Positions 14,401 through 23,062 are shown, counted from the stretch's first letter. The stretch is DNA of 25,150 bases from an uncultured Sulfuricurvum sp. (GCF_937936435.1 NZ_CALDDG010000072.1:1-25150), one strand, 5' to 3'. Notes: a model not told the origin generated them from the sequence alone. A program made the numbers and translations.

Positions 14401-15937
14401 AAGGGGTCGCAATCGCTTTACCCGATGCCGGAAGCAAGATGTTCATAGATGAGAGCATCAAAACTTTTGCTTCGGCAATCGCTTCAGCCGACAATGGAAC
14501 GTGAACTGCCATTTGGTCACCGTCGAAGTCCGCATTGAACGCCGCACAAACGAGCGGATGCAATTGGATCGCTTTACCGTCGATCAGTTTCGGGTGAAAC
14601 GCTTGGATCGAAAGTTTGTGAAGCGTCGGAGCACGGTTAAGCATAACCGGATACCCCTCAACGATTTCAGCAAGACATTCCCAAACTTCGTTGGTTTTTT
14701 CTTCGATCATTTTTTTCGCCGCTTTAACGGTCGTCGCGTACCCTTTATCTTCAAGTTTAGCGATCAAATGCGGTTTGAAAAGTTCCAATGCCATTTGTTT
14801 CGGCAATCCGCACTGATCCATTTGAAGGTTAGGTCCGACAACGATAACCGAACGTCCCGAGAAGTCAACACGTTTACCGAGAAGGTTTTGACGGAAACGC
14901 CCTTGCTTACCTTTGATGATCTCAGAGAGCGATTTCAACGGACGTTTGTTCGCCCCTTTAACCGCGTTTGCACGACGGCCGTTGTCGAACAACGCATCCA
15001 CCGCTTCTTGCAACATACGTTTTTCGTTACGTACGATAATTTCCGGCGCTTCAAGTTCGATAAGACGTTTAAGACGTTGGTTACGGTTGATTACACGGCG
15101 ATAGAGGTCATTGACATCCGATACCGCGAATTTTCCGCCGTCCAAGCTTACCAACGGGCGAAGTTCAGGAGGAAGAACCGGCAATGCGGTTAGCATCATC
15201 CACGCCGGATTGTTCCCTGAATTCAGGAACGACTCGATAACTTTCAAACGTTTGACGATCGTTTTACGTTTTGCTTCGGAGTTTGTCCCCGCTACTTCTT
15301 CTTTCAATGCAGAGAAAAGATCAACAAGGTCGAGTTCGTCAAGAAGATCACGAACCGCTTGTCCTCCCATTTCCGCAGAGAAACCGCTATCTCCGTAACG
15401 TTGTACCAATGTACGGTATTGCTCTTCATTCAATACGTCGTATTTCAAAACGGCAGAGGTTTGCTCACCATCGTAATACGCTTCGCCGCCGCTTTTAACG
15501 ATGTATGCTTCGTAATACAATACGCGTTCAAGGTCTTTCATCTTCACACCGAGCAACGTACCGATACGGCTTGGAAGTGAACTGACATACCAGATATGCG
15601 CTACCGGAGTTACAAGATCGATATGTCCCATGCGGGTACGGCGAACTTTTGCAGAAGTGACTTCAACGCCACATTTCTCACAAATGACACCTTTATAGCG
15701 CATTTTTTTATATTTTCCGCACAAACATTCGTAATCGCGAACCGGTCCGAAAATTTTGGCACAAAACAACCCGTCACGTTCCGGTTTAAGGGTTCGGTAA
15801 TTGATCGTTTCCGGCTTTTTGACTTCACCGTGACTCCATGAGAGAATTCTCTCCGGAGACGCAAGTCTAAATTGCAGTTGTTTAATATCCGTCGGGCGAT
15901 TCTCTTCAGTTACGGCAACCGGTACTAATTTACTCAT
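11429..15937 (-). CDS. rpoC: DNA-directed RNA polymerase subunit beta'
   Basis: This 1502-residue catalytic subunit of RNA polymerase starts at the ATG at 15937, behind GAGGTGG. The ATG lies inside the end of rpoB (shared ATGAGTAA, 8 bases). The N-terminal zinc site is C71-x-C73 and C86-x2-C89 in CLCGKYKKMRYKGVICEKC. The active-site Mg loop is N468-ADFDGD-474, with all three Asp present. RFRQNLLGKRVDFSGRSVI marks the lid and rudder region, and GICALCYG is part of the second zinc site. The trigger-loop and bridge-helix region (GEPGTQLTLRTFHVGG) is intact. The large insert after this point is longer than in E. coli. It is not fused to rpoB, unlike in Helicobacter and Wolinella. Confidence 0.98.
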   Translation of the reverse strand: MSKLVPVAVTEENRPTDIKQLQFRLASPERILSWSHGEVKKPETINYRTLKPERDGLFCAKIFGPVRDYECLCGKYKKMRYKGVICEKCGVEVTSAKVRRTRMGHIDLVTPVAHIWYVSSLPSRIGTLLGVKMKDLERVLYYEAYIVKSGGEAYYDGEQTSAVLKYDVLNEEQYRTLVQRYGDSGFSAEMGGQAVRDLLDELDLVDLFSALKEEVAGTNSEAKRKTIVKRLKVIESFLNSGNNPAWMMLTALPVLPPELRPLVSLDGGKFAVSDVNDLYRRVINRNQRLKRLIELEAPEIIVRNEKRMLQEAVDALFDNGRRANAVKGANKRPLKSLSEIIKGKQGRFRQNLLGKRVDFSGRSVIVVGPNLQMDQCGLPKQMALELFKPHLIAKLEDKGYATTVKAAKKMIEEKTNEVWECLAEIVEGYPVMLNRAPTLHKLSIQAFHPKLIDGKAIQLHPLVCAAFNADFDGDQMAVHVPLSAEAIAEAKVLMLSSMNILLPASGKAIATPSQDMVLGIYYLTLAKNDVKGSNKLFSNVDEIMIALEHNALDLHAKVRTRVDGRMIHTTAGRIILQSILPSFVPAELWNVVMKKKNISALVDYVNKHGGIAVTAGFLDDLKNLGFKYATKSGVSISIADIIIPEEKAGLIVASKNRVKEIQKQFEAGLLTEQERYNKIIDVWTDTNNTVAGGMMELIQGDKDGFNSIFMMADSGARGSAAQIRQLAGMRGLMAKPDGSIIETPIISNFKEGLNVLEYFISTHGARKGLADTALKTANAGYLTRKLVDVAQNVKIVEHDCGTHEGIELTDISVGNELIEPLEDRIYGRVLAEDAIDPITNEILYSEGTLIDEIKASKIVEAGIKSVQIRTPTTCKSEGGICALCYGVNLGSGGIVRKGEAVGIIAAQSIGEPGTQLTLRTFHVGGTASSTREERQVVATKEGFIRYYNMKTYLSKEGKQIVANRRNAAILLVEPKIKAPFNGTVEIQTIHDEVIVSVKGESQTVRYTLRKNEVAKPNELAGVSGKIEGKFYLPYENGTAVKADESIVETIKDGWNVPNRIPYASEIQVKDGAPITQKIYAKEKGVVKYYLLKGDYLERHYEVAKGYSVEEKGLFAVVADSEEREAIRHYIARGSIIETADNEAVKADTLIAKPQKEESIVIAEWDPYSNPIISETDGVITFEDIIPGVTASEQFDELTGKTRLMINEYVAPEFKPAIVLASSDGSIIRYSVEPKTAIFAQDRAEVKVADILARTPKALQKSRDITGGLPRVSELFEARKPKEVALIAELDGVVSFGKPLRGKERILITSENGMVKEYFVDKALAVLVHPGEFVHAGERLTDGIISSHEILRILGVKALYNYLVSEVQQVYRRQGVSIADKHIEVIFTQMLRQIKILRSGDTKFIEGDIVSKAQFKVENEKILRLGGEPAIAEPYLVGITRAAVSADSIISAASFQDTTKVLTEAAVAAKIDDLTDLKENVIIGRTIPVGTGIYKDQTIMFNE

Positions 15938-18900
15938 TGTCATCCACCTCGTCAAAAATCTCAATATCAAGCGCCAATGATTGGAGCTCTTTGGTTAATA
16001 CAAACAGCGTTTCAGGGATACCTGATGCCGGTACGCTTTCACCTTTCGTAATCGCTTTATAGGCACGAACACGTCCGTCGACGTCATCCGATTTGATCGT
16101 CAACATCTCTTTAAGAACCGCAGAAGCACCGTATGCTTCCAATGCCCATACTTCCATCTCCCCGAAACGTTGTCCACCGAACAGCGCTTTACCACCAACC
16201 GGTTGTTGAGTAACGAGAGAGTATGGTCCGGTTGAACGGGCATGCACTTTTTCATCAACCAAGTGGTGAAGTTTAAGCATGTACATATACCCGACGTTGA
16301 CACGTTCTTTCATTTTGTCTCCGGTTTTACCGTCGTACAATTCCATTTTACCGTCAGTGTCGAGTTTGGCCAATTCAAACAATTTGGCGAATTCAGCTTC
16401 GGTAACCCCTTCGAAGATCGGAGTCGCGAATTTAACCCCTTTTGACCAGTCTTGTGCATAACCGAGCAAGGTTTGATCGTCCATATCGCCAAGAAGTTTT
16501 GCAGCGTGCATCAAACCGGCAACATCGGCGAAAGAGATCATCTTAGTACGAAGTTCACCGATAAACTCTTTTTGTTTCGCTTCGAAAATATCTTGAATTT
16601 GGAACCCAAGTTCTTTACCGACCATACCAAGGTGCATTTCAAGGATTTGCCCGATGTTCATACGAGACGGGACCCCAAGCGGATTCAAACAAACGTCGAC
16701 TGAACGTCCGTTTGCCATGTACGGCATGTCAACTTGAGGAACGATCGTGGAGACGATACCTTTGTTCCCGTGACGTCCCGCCATTTTATCCCCGACTTTG
16801 AGTTTACGTTTTGTCGCGATGTACACTTTTACGAATTTCACAACACCGTTTGGAAGAATGTCGTCTTTTTCCAAGATAGAGAGTTTCTCTTCGTGTTCGT
16901 CACGGAATTTTTTCTTCTCTTTTTGGAAGTGGTTCTTCGTTTGGTTGTATTTTTCTTGAATATCGTCGCTGAATGCTTTAACAACGTTATTCATCGCAAA
17001 ACGGTTAACCTCTTTAAGGTCATCCGCTCTTACGTTTTCACCCGCTTTATATTCGTTTCCGTTGATGTTTACATCGCTAAGCAACGGATGTTTGGTCAAC
17101 AACGATACGATGCGGAGCATCTCTTCTTTGTCGATCATCAAAAGACGGTCGTAATGTTCGCGTTCGAGTTCGTCACGTTCTTGTTTTTCAAGTTCAAGGG
17201 TGCGAGGATCTTTGTCGTATCCTTTTTTCGTGAATACTTTAACGTCGACGACGACCCCTTCCATACTCGGAGTACAATAAAGCGATTTGTTGACAACGTG
17301 ACCCGCTTTTTCACCGAAGATGGCACGTAGCAAACGCTCTTCTGGAGTCGGTTTTACTTCGCCTTTCGGAGAAACTTTACCGACAAGGATCATCCCCCCT
17401 TTTACATACGTACCGATTTTTACGATACCGCTATCATCAAGGTGAGAGAGTTCTTCGTCACGAACGTTCGGAATGTCACGTGTGATCTCTTCAACACCGT
17501 GTTTAAGTTCACGTGCTTCCGCCTCTTTTTCATAGATATGGACCGAAGTAAACGCATCTTCGCGGATCATGCGCTCAGACATAACGATCGCATCCTCGAA
17601 GTTATATCCGTTCCACGGCATGAACGCCACAAGAGCATTGATACCCAGAGCCAATTCACCTTTGTCCATGTTCGGACCATCGGCGATGATTTGCCCTTTG
17701 CTTACCATTTGCCCTTGTTTGACGATCGGTTTTTGCAAGAACGTCGTGTTTTGGTTGGTACGAAGATTTTTTTGCAACGGATAATAGTCAATGAACGTTC
17801 CGTCTTCGTCTTCACCCATGATATAGACATGTTTTGAATCGACTTTTTCTACGATACCGCTGCGTTCCGCTTTAACACATTCCCATGAATCACGGGCAAC
17901 GAGTTTCTCTACCCCGGTTCCGACCATCGGCGCTTCCGGCCGCAATAACGGAACGGCTTGACGTTGCATGTTCGATCCCATCAATGCACGGTTCGCGTCA
18001 TCGTGTTCCAAGAACGGAATCAAGCTTGCCGCAACACCGACAACCATATGCGGAGTCAAGTCACGTAGTTCACACTCTTTCGGTGATTTAAGAATAATCT
18101 CGCCGTCTTGACGGATTTCAACCAAATCATCCAAGAAGTTACCGTTTTCATCCACACGGCTTGATGCCGCAGCGATGATTTTCCCTTCTTCCTGAGTTGC
18201 TGTCAAATATACGACTTCAGAGGTTACGACACCGTCTTTAACGACGTTGTAAGGAGCTTCGATAAACCCGTGTTCATTAACTTTAGAATAAGTTGCCAAC
18301 GTATTGATCAAACCGATGTTTTGCCCCTCCGGAGTCTCAATCGGACAGATACGGCCGTAGTGAGTCGGGTGAACGTCACGCACTTCAAATCCGGCACGCT
18401 CTTTGACAAGACCACCTTCCCCGAGTGCCGATAGACGACGTTTATGGGTAACTTCCGACAACGGATTCGTTTGGTCCATAAATTGTGACAATTGTCCGCC
18501 GCTGAAGAACTCCATGATCGTACTTGTGATCATTTTTGAGTTGATCAAATCATGAGGCATCAATTCAGTAGTCGGTCCGCTCATCGTGCTGAGTTTGTCT
18601 TTAATCGCTTTTTGCATTTTGACAAGACCGTTATGAAGCTCATTGCCGAGCAACTCACCGATCGAACGGATACGACGATTACCGAGGTGGTCACGGTCGT
18701 CGATGTGACCTTGTCCGTTTTTAACTTTTACGACGTATTTAACCGTGTTGATGATATCTTCGTTGGTCAAAACAGTGACACATTCAGGAACGTTTAGCCC
18801 AAGCTTGTGATTCATTTTCATACGACCGACACGTGTCAAGTCATAACGCTCAGGATCGAAGAAAAGCTGATTAACAAATACTTTAGCCGCTTCTTTCGTA

Positions 18901-20075
18901 ACCGGTTCGCCAGGACGCATTACTTTGTAAATACGGATGGCCGATAAATCGTTTTCGTCCTCGATCTCTTCGGTTTGTTTGAGAAGTTTGAGCGAATCGG
19001 CATCCGCGATGAATGCATTGATGATAGCGCTGTCATGCCCTTCTGCCAAGTCATTTGCAATTACAAATTCTTTAATGCCGGCTTCCGTCATTTTTTTCAA
19101 CTTGGTTTCATCCATCTGCGTCATCGTGTCAAACATGATTTCACCGGTTGATGCATCGATAATCGGCTCTGCCAAATGACGTTCAATCAACGTTTCGACA
19201 GGGTACTGGATAGAGGTTACACCGTCTTGAATCAGTTTTTCCGCTTTTTTCGCCGACAAACGTTTGCCTGCCGCAACCAAAAGTTTCCCTTCGCTGTCAA
19301 CGAGATCGTAACCCAGACGTCCGCCAAAGTGTTCCGGATCGAAATCCATCAAATATTTGTTGTTTTCGATACGAATTTTTTGCAACGGATAAAACATTTT
19401 CAAGATATCCTGTTTGCTGTATCCCAACGCACGGAACATAATGGTAACAGGAACTTTACGGCGTTTGTTGATACGCATGTAAAGGATATCTTTCGGATCA
19501 TACTCAAAATAGAGCCATGAACCGCGGTCAGGGATAATCTGACCGGTAAAAATCATTTTGCTTCCGGCAGTCGTTGATTCCTCTTCTTTGAAGATAACCC
19601 CCGGTGAGCGGTGGAGCTGATTAACGACGACACGTTCGACACCGTTAATGACAAACGACGTACGATCGGTCATCAAAGGGATATCACGGATAAAAATTGT
19701 TTGTTCTTTAATATCTTTGACACCGGTTTTTTCTTTGGTGTTTTCGTCACGGTCCCAAATCATAAGACGTGTTTTCATACGGAGTGACACCGAATAAGTA
19801 AGGCCACGTTCCATACATTCGCGTACAGTATATTTTGGACGTCCTACTTCAGAACCCAAATATTCAAGAGAAAGACGGTTTTGTGAATCATGAATCGGGA
19901 ATACAGACTGGAATACGCGTTCAATACCGCTTTTAGATCGATCTTTTTGATCCAGCATCAAAAAGGATTCATAAGAACTTTGTTGAAGTTGCAATAAATT
20001 CGGTACTTCAATTTGTTGGGGAGTTTTCGCGAAATCTACGCGTAAGCGGTTTCCGGAGTGAAGAGTGTTTAACAT
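15930..20075 (-). CDS. rpoB: DNA-directed RNA polymerase subunit beta
   Basis: This 1381-residue subunit forms the other half of the RNA polymerase active-site cleft. It starts at the ATG at 20075, with GAGGT upstream. The rifampicin pocket reads FMDQTNPLSEVTHKRRLSAL, with D534, H544 and S549 matching E. coli D516, H526 and S531. All three are sensitive-type residues. YGRICPIETPEGQNIGLIN follows. The C-terminal half has GRHGNKG, the LNPLGVPSRMNIGQ motif and GGKALFGGQRFGEMEVWAL. The stop overlaps the rpoC start, indicating translational coupling that keeps the two large subunits balanced. A 165-base structured spacer separates it from rplL. Confidence 0.98.
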   Translation of the reverse strand: MLNTLHSGNRLRVDFAKTPQQIEVPNLLQLQQSSYESFLMLDQKDRSKSGIERVFQSVFPIHDSQNRLSLEYLGSEVGRPKYTVRECMERGLTYSVSLRMKTRLMIWDRDENTKEKTGVKDIKEQTIFIRDIPLMTDRTSFVINGVERVVVNQLHRSPGVIFKEEESTTAGSKMIFTGQIIPDRGSWLYFEYDPKDILYMRINKRRKVPVTIMFRALGYSKQDILKMFYPLQKIRIENNKYLMDFDPEHFGGRLGYDLVDSEGKLLVAAGKRLSAKKAEKLIQDGVTSIQYPVETLIERHLAEPIIDASTGEIMFDTMTQMDETKLKKMTEAGIKEFVIANDLAEGHDSAIINAFIADADSLKLLKQTEEIEDENDLSAIRIYKVMRPGEPVTKEAAKVFVNQLFFDPERYDLTRVGRMKMNHKLGLNVPECVTVLTNEDIINTVKYVVKVKNGQGHIDDRDHLGNRRIRSIGELLGNELHNGLVKMQKAIKDKLSTMSGPTTELMPHDLINSKMITSTIMEFFSGGQLSQFMDQTNPLSEVTHKRRLSALGEGGLVKERAGFEVRDVHPTHYGRICPIETPEGQNIGLINTLATYSKVNEHGFIEAPYNVVKDGVVTSEVVYLTATQEEGKIIAAASSRVDENGNFLDDLVEIRQDGEIILKSPKECELRDLTPHMVVGVAASLIPFLEHDDANRALMGSNMQRQAVPLLRPEAPMVGTGVEKLVARDSWECVKAERSGIVEKVDSKHVYIMGEDEDGTFIDYYPLQKNLRTNQNTTFLQKPIVKQGQMVSKGQIIADGPNMDKGELALGINALVAFMPWNGYNFEDAIVMSERMIREDAFTSVHIYEKEAEARELKHGVEEITRDIPNVRDEELSHLDDSGIVKIGTYVKGGMILVGKVSPKGEVKPTPEERLLRAIFGEKAGHVVNKSLYCTPSMEGVVVDVKVFTKKGYDKDPRTLELEKQERDELEREHYDRLLMIDKEEMLRIVSLLTKHPLLSDVNINGNEYKAGENVRADDLKEVNRFAMNNVVKAFSDDIQEKYNQTKNHFQKEKKKFRDEHEEKLSILEKDDILPNGVVKFVKVYIATKRKLKVGDKMAGRHGNKGIVSTIVPQVDMPYMANGRSVDVCLNPLGVPSRMNIGQILEMHLGMVGKELGFQIQDIFEAKQKEFIGELRTKMISFADVAGLMHAAKLLGDMDDQTLLGYAQDWSKGVKFATPIFEGVTEAEFAKLFELAKLDTDGKMELYDGKTGDKMKERVNVGYMYMLKLHHLVDEKVHARSTGPYSLVTQQPVGGKALFGGQRFGEMEVWALEAYGASAVLKEMLTIKSDDVDGRVRAYKAITKGESVPASGIPETLFVLTKELQSLALDIEIFDEVDDNE

Positions 20076-20099
20076 AGGCTACCTCAATCGAAGTTTTTG

Positions 20100-20229
20100 A
20101 TCCCATAGGGATAAGTGCAAAGTCTATGACTCAAGCGTCCTTGAGTCCATAACGACGTATGGGCACTTTACGAAGAAGCTAAAATCCGCTTCGTAAAGTG
20201 CCCTGTGGGAGGTGGAGGCAAAAGCCTCC
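20100..20229 (-). promoter_or_regulatory. Four consecutive hairpins in the rplL-rpoB spacer
   Basis: The spacer of 165 bases (20076-20240) holds four perfect inverted repeats. They are GGAGGC/GCCTCC with a 4-base loop (20214-20229), a 15-pair stem starting GGGCACTTTACGAAG (arms 20161-20175 and 20189-20203), GACTCAAG/CTTGAGTC with a 4-base loop (20128-20147), and ATCCC/GGGAT (20100-20112). None is followed by a T run. In E. coli the same spacer contains a partial attenuator and an RNase III cut site that set the L12 to beta ratio. The long stem is a good candidate for such processing. Confidence 0.7.
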
Positions 20230-20240
20230 GATCAAAGTGA

Positions 20241-20615
20241 TTATTTGATTTCGACGACAGCGCCCGCTTCTTCAAGCTCTTTTTTCGCTGCTTCAGCATC
20301 TTGTTTAGAGATACCTTCTTTAAGAGTTGTAGGTGCACCTTCAACCGCATCTTTAGCCTCTTTAAGACCAAGACCAGTCATCGCACGTACTACTTTAATA
20401 ACGTTGATTTTTTTGTCACCACCGTCTTTCAAGATAACGTCGAATTCAGTTTTTTCTTCTTCAGCAGCGCCTGCAGCAGCTACAGCTCCACCAGCAACCG
20501 CTACCGGTTGAGCAGATACTCCGAATTTTTCTTCGAATTCTTTTACAAGCTCAGAAAGCTCAAGCACTGAAAGGTTTGAGATAAACTCAAGAACATCTTC
20601 TTTTGTTACAGCCAT
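20241..20615 (-). CDS. rplL: 50S ribosomal protein L7/L12
   Basis: This 124-residue stalk protein, present as multiple dimers on L10, recruits EF-Tu, EF-G and other GTPases. The N-terminal dimerisation domain (VLEFISNLSVLELSELVKEFEEKFG) is followed by an Ala/Gly-rich hinge (about 36-52). The C-terminal domain contains the factor-binding segment KINVIKVVRAMTGLGLKEAK and ends AGAVVEIK. AGGAG precedes the ATG. It lies 69 bases after rplJ; that gap has a small CGATAA/TTATCG inverted repeat (20651-20664). Very biased codon use fits high expression. Confidence 0.98.
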   Translation of the reverse strand: MAVTKEDVLEFISNLSVLELSELVKEFEEKFGVSAQPVAVAGGAVAAAGAAEEEKTEFDVILKDGGDKKINVIKVVRAMTGLGLKEAKDAVEGAPTTLKEGISKQDAEAAKKELEEAGAVVEIK

Positions 20616-20684
20616 AGTATTCTCCTATTAGAATTTTGTTTTATTTATGCCGATAATCTTATCGACGGATTGAAACAGCCGCAA

Positions 20685-21170
20685 TTACGCTGCAGTTTCT
20701 TCTTTTTTGCGTTTAAGCGCATCGAGTCCGATAGTAAAGTTGCGAACCGGTCCCATCCAAACGGATGCGAGCATTCCAAGCAACTCTTCGCGTCCCGGTA
20801 GGGTAGCGAATGCACGAACTTTATTCTCATCTGCTGGCGCACCTTCGATGTATGCTGTACGAATAACAAATTTATCATTCGCTTTAGCAAAATCAACCGC
20901 GGTTTTAGAAGCAGCGATTGCGTCTGTACCCCAAACAAAAATGTTAGTATCTTTAATTTCAATACCTGACATTTCAGCATTGTTAAGAGCGATAGTCGCA
21001 AGTGTATTTTTTACCACTTGAACTTTAGCATCTTTTGCCCGTGCAATTTTACGGAGTTCTTCGAGTTCGGATACTGCCAAACCACGATAGTCACACATAA
21101 TAACTGCAGAAGAAGCTTTGAACTCTTCCGTTAGAGCATTAACAATCTCAGATTTTTGTGCTTTATTCAT
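20685..21170 (-). CDS. rplJ: 50S ribosomal protein L10
   Basis: This 161-residue protein is the base of the L7/L12 stalk. There are two adjacent ATG codons. I choose the second (21170), because AGGAG is five bases before it and only two before the first; the difference is one Met. NKAQKSEIVNALTEEFKASS opens the rRNA-binding domain. YRGLAVSELEELRKIARAKD and VVKNTLATIAL are the conserved core, and the C-terminal helix (IGLDALKRKKEETAA) binds L12 dimers. The 138-base leader upstream carries L10-leader-like hairpins, so feedback by L10-L12 is expected. Confidence 0.97.
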   Translation of the reverse strand: MNKAQKSEIVNALTEEFKASSAVIMCDYRGLAVSELEELRKIARAKDAKVQVVKNTLATIALNNAEMSGIEIKDTNIFVWGTDAIAASKTAVDFAKANDKFVIRTAYIEGAPADENKVRAFATLPGREELLGMLASVWMGPVRNFTIGLDALKRKKEETAA

Positions 21171-21311
21171 CATTTCTCCTTTCCAGACACAACTTCAAGC
21201 GGGGCGGAATGATTCCGATTAAGGCCAGGCCCCCTACTATCTTCAGTCCATAAGATAAAGCAGCCTTGAAGGCTGCGGTATTTATTGCTCGAAAAGAGCA
21301 AAATAGTCCGA
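21171..21311 (-). promoter_or_regulatory. Ribosomal protein L10 leader (rplJL autoregulatory RNA)
   Basis: The rplA-rplJ spacer is rich in structure on the transcribed strand: TTGCTC/GAGCAA (21285-21301), GCAGCC/GGCTGC (21260-21276, followed by TTTATCTT), and CGGAA/TTCCG nearer the start. These lie around a purine-rich AGTAGGGGGCCTGGCC segment. L10 leaders occupy exactly this place in most bacteria, and L10(L12)4 binds them to repress rplJL. I assign it by position and hairpins, not by a covariance match. The GCAGCC stem with its T-rich tail may also act as an attenuator after rplA. Confidence 0.6.
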
Positions 21312-22007
21312 TTAACGGATATCCAAAAGTTCTTGTGTATCGAATTTAATCGCAGGGCTCATTGTCAACGACAATGCAGCATTTTTAATGTAGCGCCCTT
21401 TTGCTGTTGAAGGTTTTGCACGGTTGATCGCAGCAACGAAAGCTTTGATGTTTTCAGCGATTTTGTCACTCTCAAAGCTTACTTTACCGACACCGGCATG
21501 GATGTTACCTTTTTTATCAACACGGAAATTAACTTGTCCGCCTTTGACGTTGCTGACCGCTTTTGCGATGTCAGCTGTAACGGTTCCGGTTTTAGGATTC
21601 GGCATCATCCCTTTTGGCCCGAGGATACGTCCTACTTGACCGACAAGTCCCATACAATCAGGGGCTGCAACTACGATGTCAAACGGCATGTCGCCTGCTT
21701 TGATCATATCAACCAAATCTTCGGCACCGACGATGTCAGCACCTGCATTTTTCGCCTCGTCAACTTTCGCACCTTTAGCGAAAACAGCTACACGAACCAC
21801 TTTACCCGTACCGTGGGGAAGCACTACCGCGCCACGGATCATTTGGTCGGCGTGACGAGGGTCAACACCAAGATTCAAAGCGATTTCAACTGTTTCGTCA
21901 AATTTCGCAGATTTTAGTTCTTTTACGAATACTGAAGCGTCTGCTACCGAGTAGCTTTTCGCCATATCAATCTTTTCGCTGAGTTGTTTATAACGTTTTC
22001 CAGCCAT
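21312..22007 (-). CDS. rplA: 50S ribosomal protein L1
   Basis: This 231-residue protein forms the mobile L1 stalk that guides the E-site tRNA out of the ribosome. MAGKRYKQLSEKIDMAKSY opens it. ALNLGVDPRHADQMIRGAVV and LPHGTGKVVRVAVFAKG are conserved, as is GRILGPKGMMPNPKTGTV (about 128-145), the L1 signature. The C-terminus returns to the first domain. GGAG is seven bases before the ATG. In many bacteria L1 represses the rplKA transcript; a CCGCA/TGCGG stem with an inner GAG/CTC pair in the rplK-rplA gap (22032-22055) is visible, but I cannot assign it to L1. Confidence 0.98.
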   Translation of the reverse strand: MAGKRYKQLSEKIDMAKSYSVADASVFVKELKSAKFDETVEIALNLGVDPRHADQMIRGAVVLPHGTGKVVRVAVFAKGAKVDEAKNAGADIVGAEDLVDMIKAGDMPFDIVVAAPDCMGLVGQVGRILGPKGMMPNPKTGTVTADIAKAVSNVKGGQVNFRVDKKGNIHAGVGKVSFESDKIAENIKAFVAAINRAKPSTAKGRYIKNAALSLTMSPAIKFDTQELLDIR

Positions 22008-22075
22008 GTTAATTCTCCATAATATAGAATCTGCCGCAGAGTTTAGCCTCTTTGCGGTCGAAGAGTTGTGTAGAT

Positions 22076-22501
22076 TTAGTCTACGATATCAACACCCATT
22101 GAACGGCATGATCCGGCGATTGTAGCAGCCGCTGCATCAACGTCGTCTGTATTCATATCTTGAATTTTTTGCTTAACGATTTCCATCAATTGAGCTTTAG
22201 TGATTTTACCCACTTTGTTTTTCATCGGATTATCAGTCCCTTTTTTAAGACCTGCCGCTTTCATGATGAGAGCAGAAGCCGGAGGCTGTTTCGTGATGAA
22301 TGAGAACGTTTTATCCGCATATACCGTAATAACTACAGGGAGTTTAAAACCTGCCTTATCTTTAGTACGCTCGTTGAACGCCTTACAAAATTCCATAATA
22401 TTTACACCGCGTTGACCAAGGGCAGGACCAACCGGAGGTGCCGGGTTAGCCGCACCGGCTTGAACTTGCAACTTGATGTAGCCCGTAATTTTCTTTGCCA
22501 T
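22076..22501 (-). CDS. rplK: 50S ribosomal protein L11
   Basis: This 141-residue protein of the GTPase-associated centre binds 23S rRNA near position 1067 and is needed for RelA-type stringent responses. MAKKITGYIKLQVQAGAANP is followed by the proline-rich APPVGPALGQRGVNIMEFCKAFN (the thiostrepton-site region). The C-terminal rRNA-binding domain contains KQPPASALIMKAAGLKKG and ends SCRSMGVDIVD. Length is standard. It lies 21 bases after nusG and 68 bases before rplA, forming the usual nusG-rplK-rplA series. Confidence 0.98.
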   Translation of the reverse strand: MAKKITGYIKLQVQAGAANPAPPVGPALGQRGVNIMEFCKAFNERTKDKAGFKLPVVITVYADKTFSFITKQPPASALIMKAAGLKKGTDNPMKNKVGKITKAQLMEIVKQKIQDMNTDDVDAAAATIAGSCRSMGVDIVD

Positions 22502-22522
22502 TTGTGCTTCCTTTTTTTGAGA

Positions 22523-23053
22523 TTAAATTATTTTTTCGACTTGCGTATATGAAATATCAACCGGGGTACTACGCCCGAAGATAGAAACATTGAGTTTCAA
22601 CGTACCGTGTTCAAGATCGTATTCGTCTACCGTACCGGTAAAGTTGGCAAACGGTCCGTCAACAATACGGACCATCTCGCCGTTGTCAAAATAGACTTTC
22701 GGTTTCGGTGCGGAACGGTTCGTAACACGATCCAAAATAACCGCAATGTCATTATCACTGAGAGGAGTCGGTTTGTTCGACTCGCCGATGAATCCGGCAA
22801 CTCTCGGAAGGGACTGAATACGGTGTTGTAGATCGATACTCAAATCCATGTTTGCGAAAACGTACCCAGAGTACAATGAACGCTCAGAGATTTTCTTCTT
22901 TCCGTTTTTAACTTCGATAACGTCTTCGGTCGGAACGATAACTTCCGTGATGACGTCTTCGAGGTGGTTTTCAGCAATGATATTTTCGATAGCCGCTTTT
23001 ACGCTTCGCTCACTACCGGCATAAGTTTGAATCGAGTACCAACGATGTGCCAT
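22523..23053 (-). CDS. nusG: Transcription termination/antitermination factor NusG
   Basis: This 176-residue factor binds the RNA polymerase clamp and links it to Rho or to the leading ribosome through S10. The NGN domain opens HRWYSIQTYAGSERSVKAAI, with the polymerase-contact segment SLYSGYVFANMDL (about 60-72). The KOW domain (about 120-150) reads NGEMVRIVDGPFANFTGTVD and ends with STPVDISYTQVEKII. AAGGA lies upstream of the ATG. It follows secE by nine bases, so secE-nusG are co-transcribed as in nearly all bacteria. Confidence 0.97.
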   Translation of the reverse strand: MAHRWYSIQTYAGSERSVKAAIENIIAENHLEDVITEVIVPTEDVIEVKNGKKKISERSLYSGYVFANMDLSIDLQHRIQSLPRVAGFIGESNKPTPLSDNDIAVILDRVTNRSAPKPKVYFDNGEMVRIVDGPFANFTGTVDEYDLEHGTLKLNVSIFGRSTPVDISYTQVEKII

Positions 23054-23062
23054 GTTTTTTCC

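Noticed and set aside
20214..20229. GGAGGC/GCCTCC stem as the rplL terminator
   Set aside because: It is followed by ACCTCCC instead of a T tract, and rpoB downstream needs read-through.
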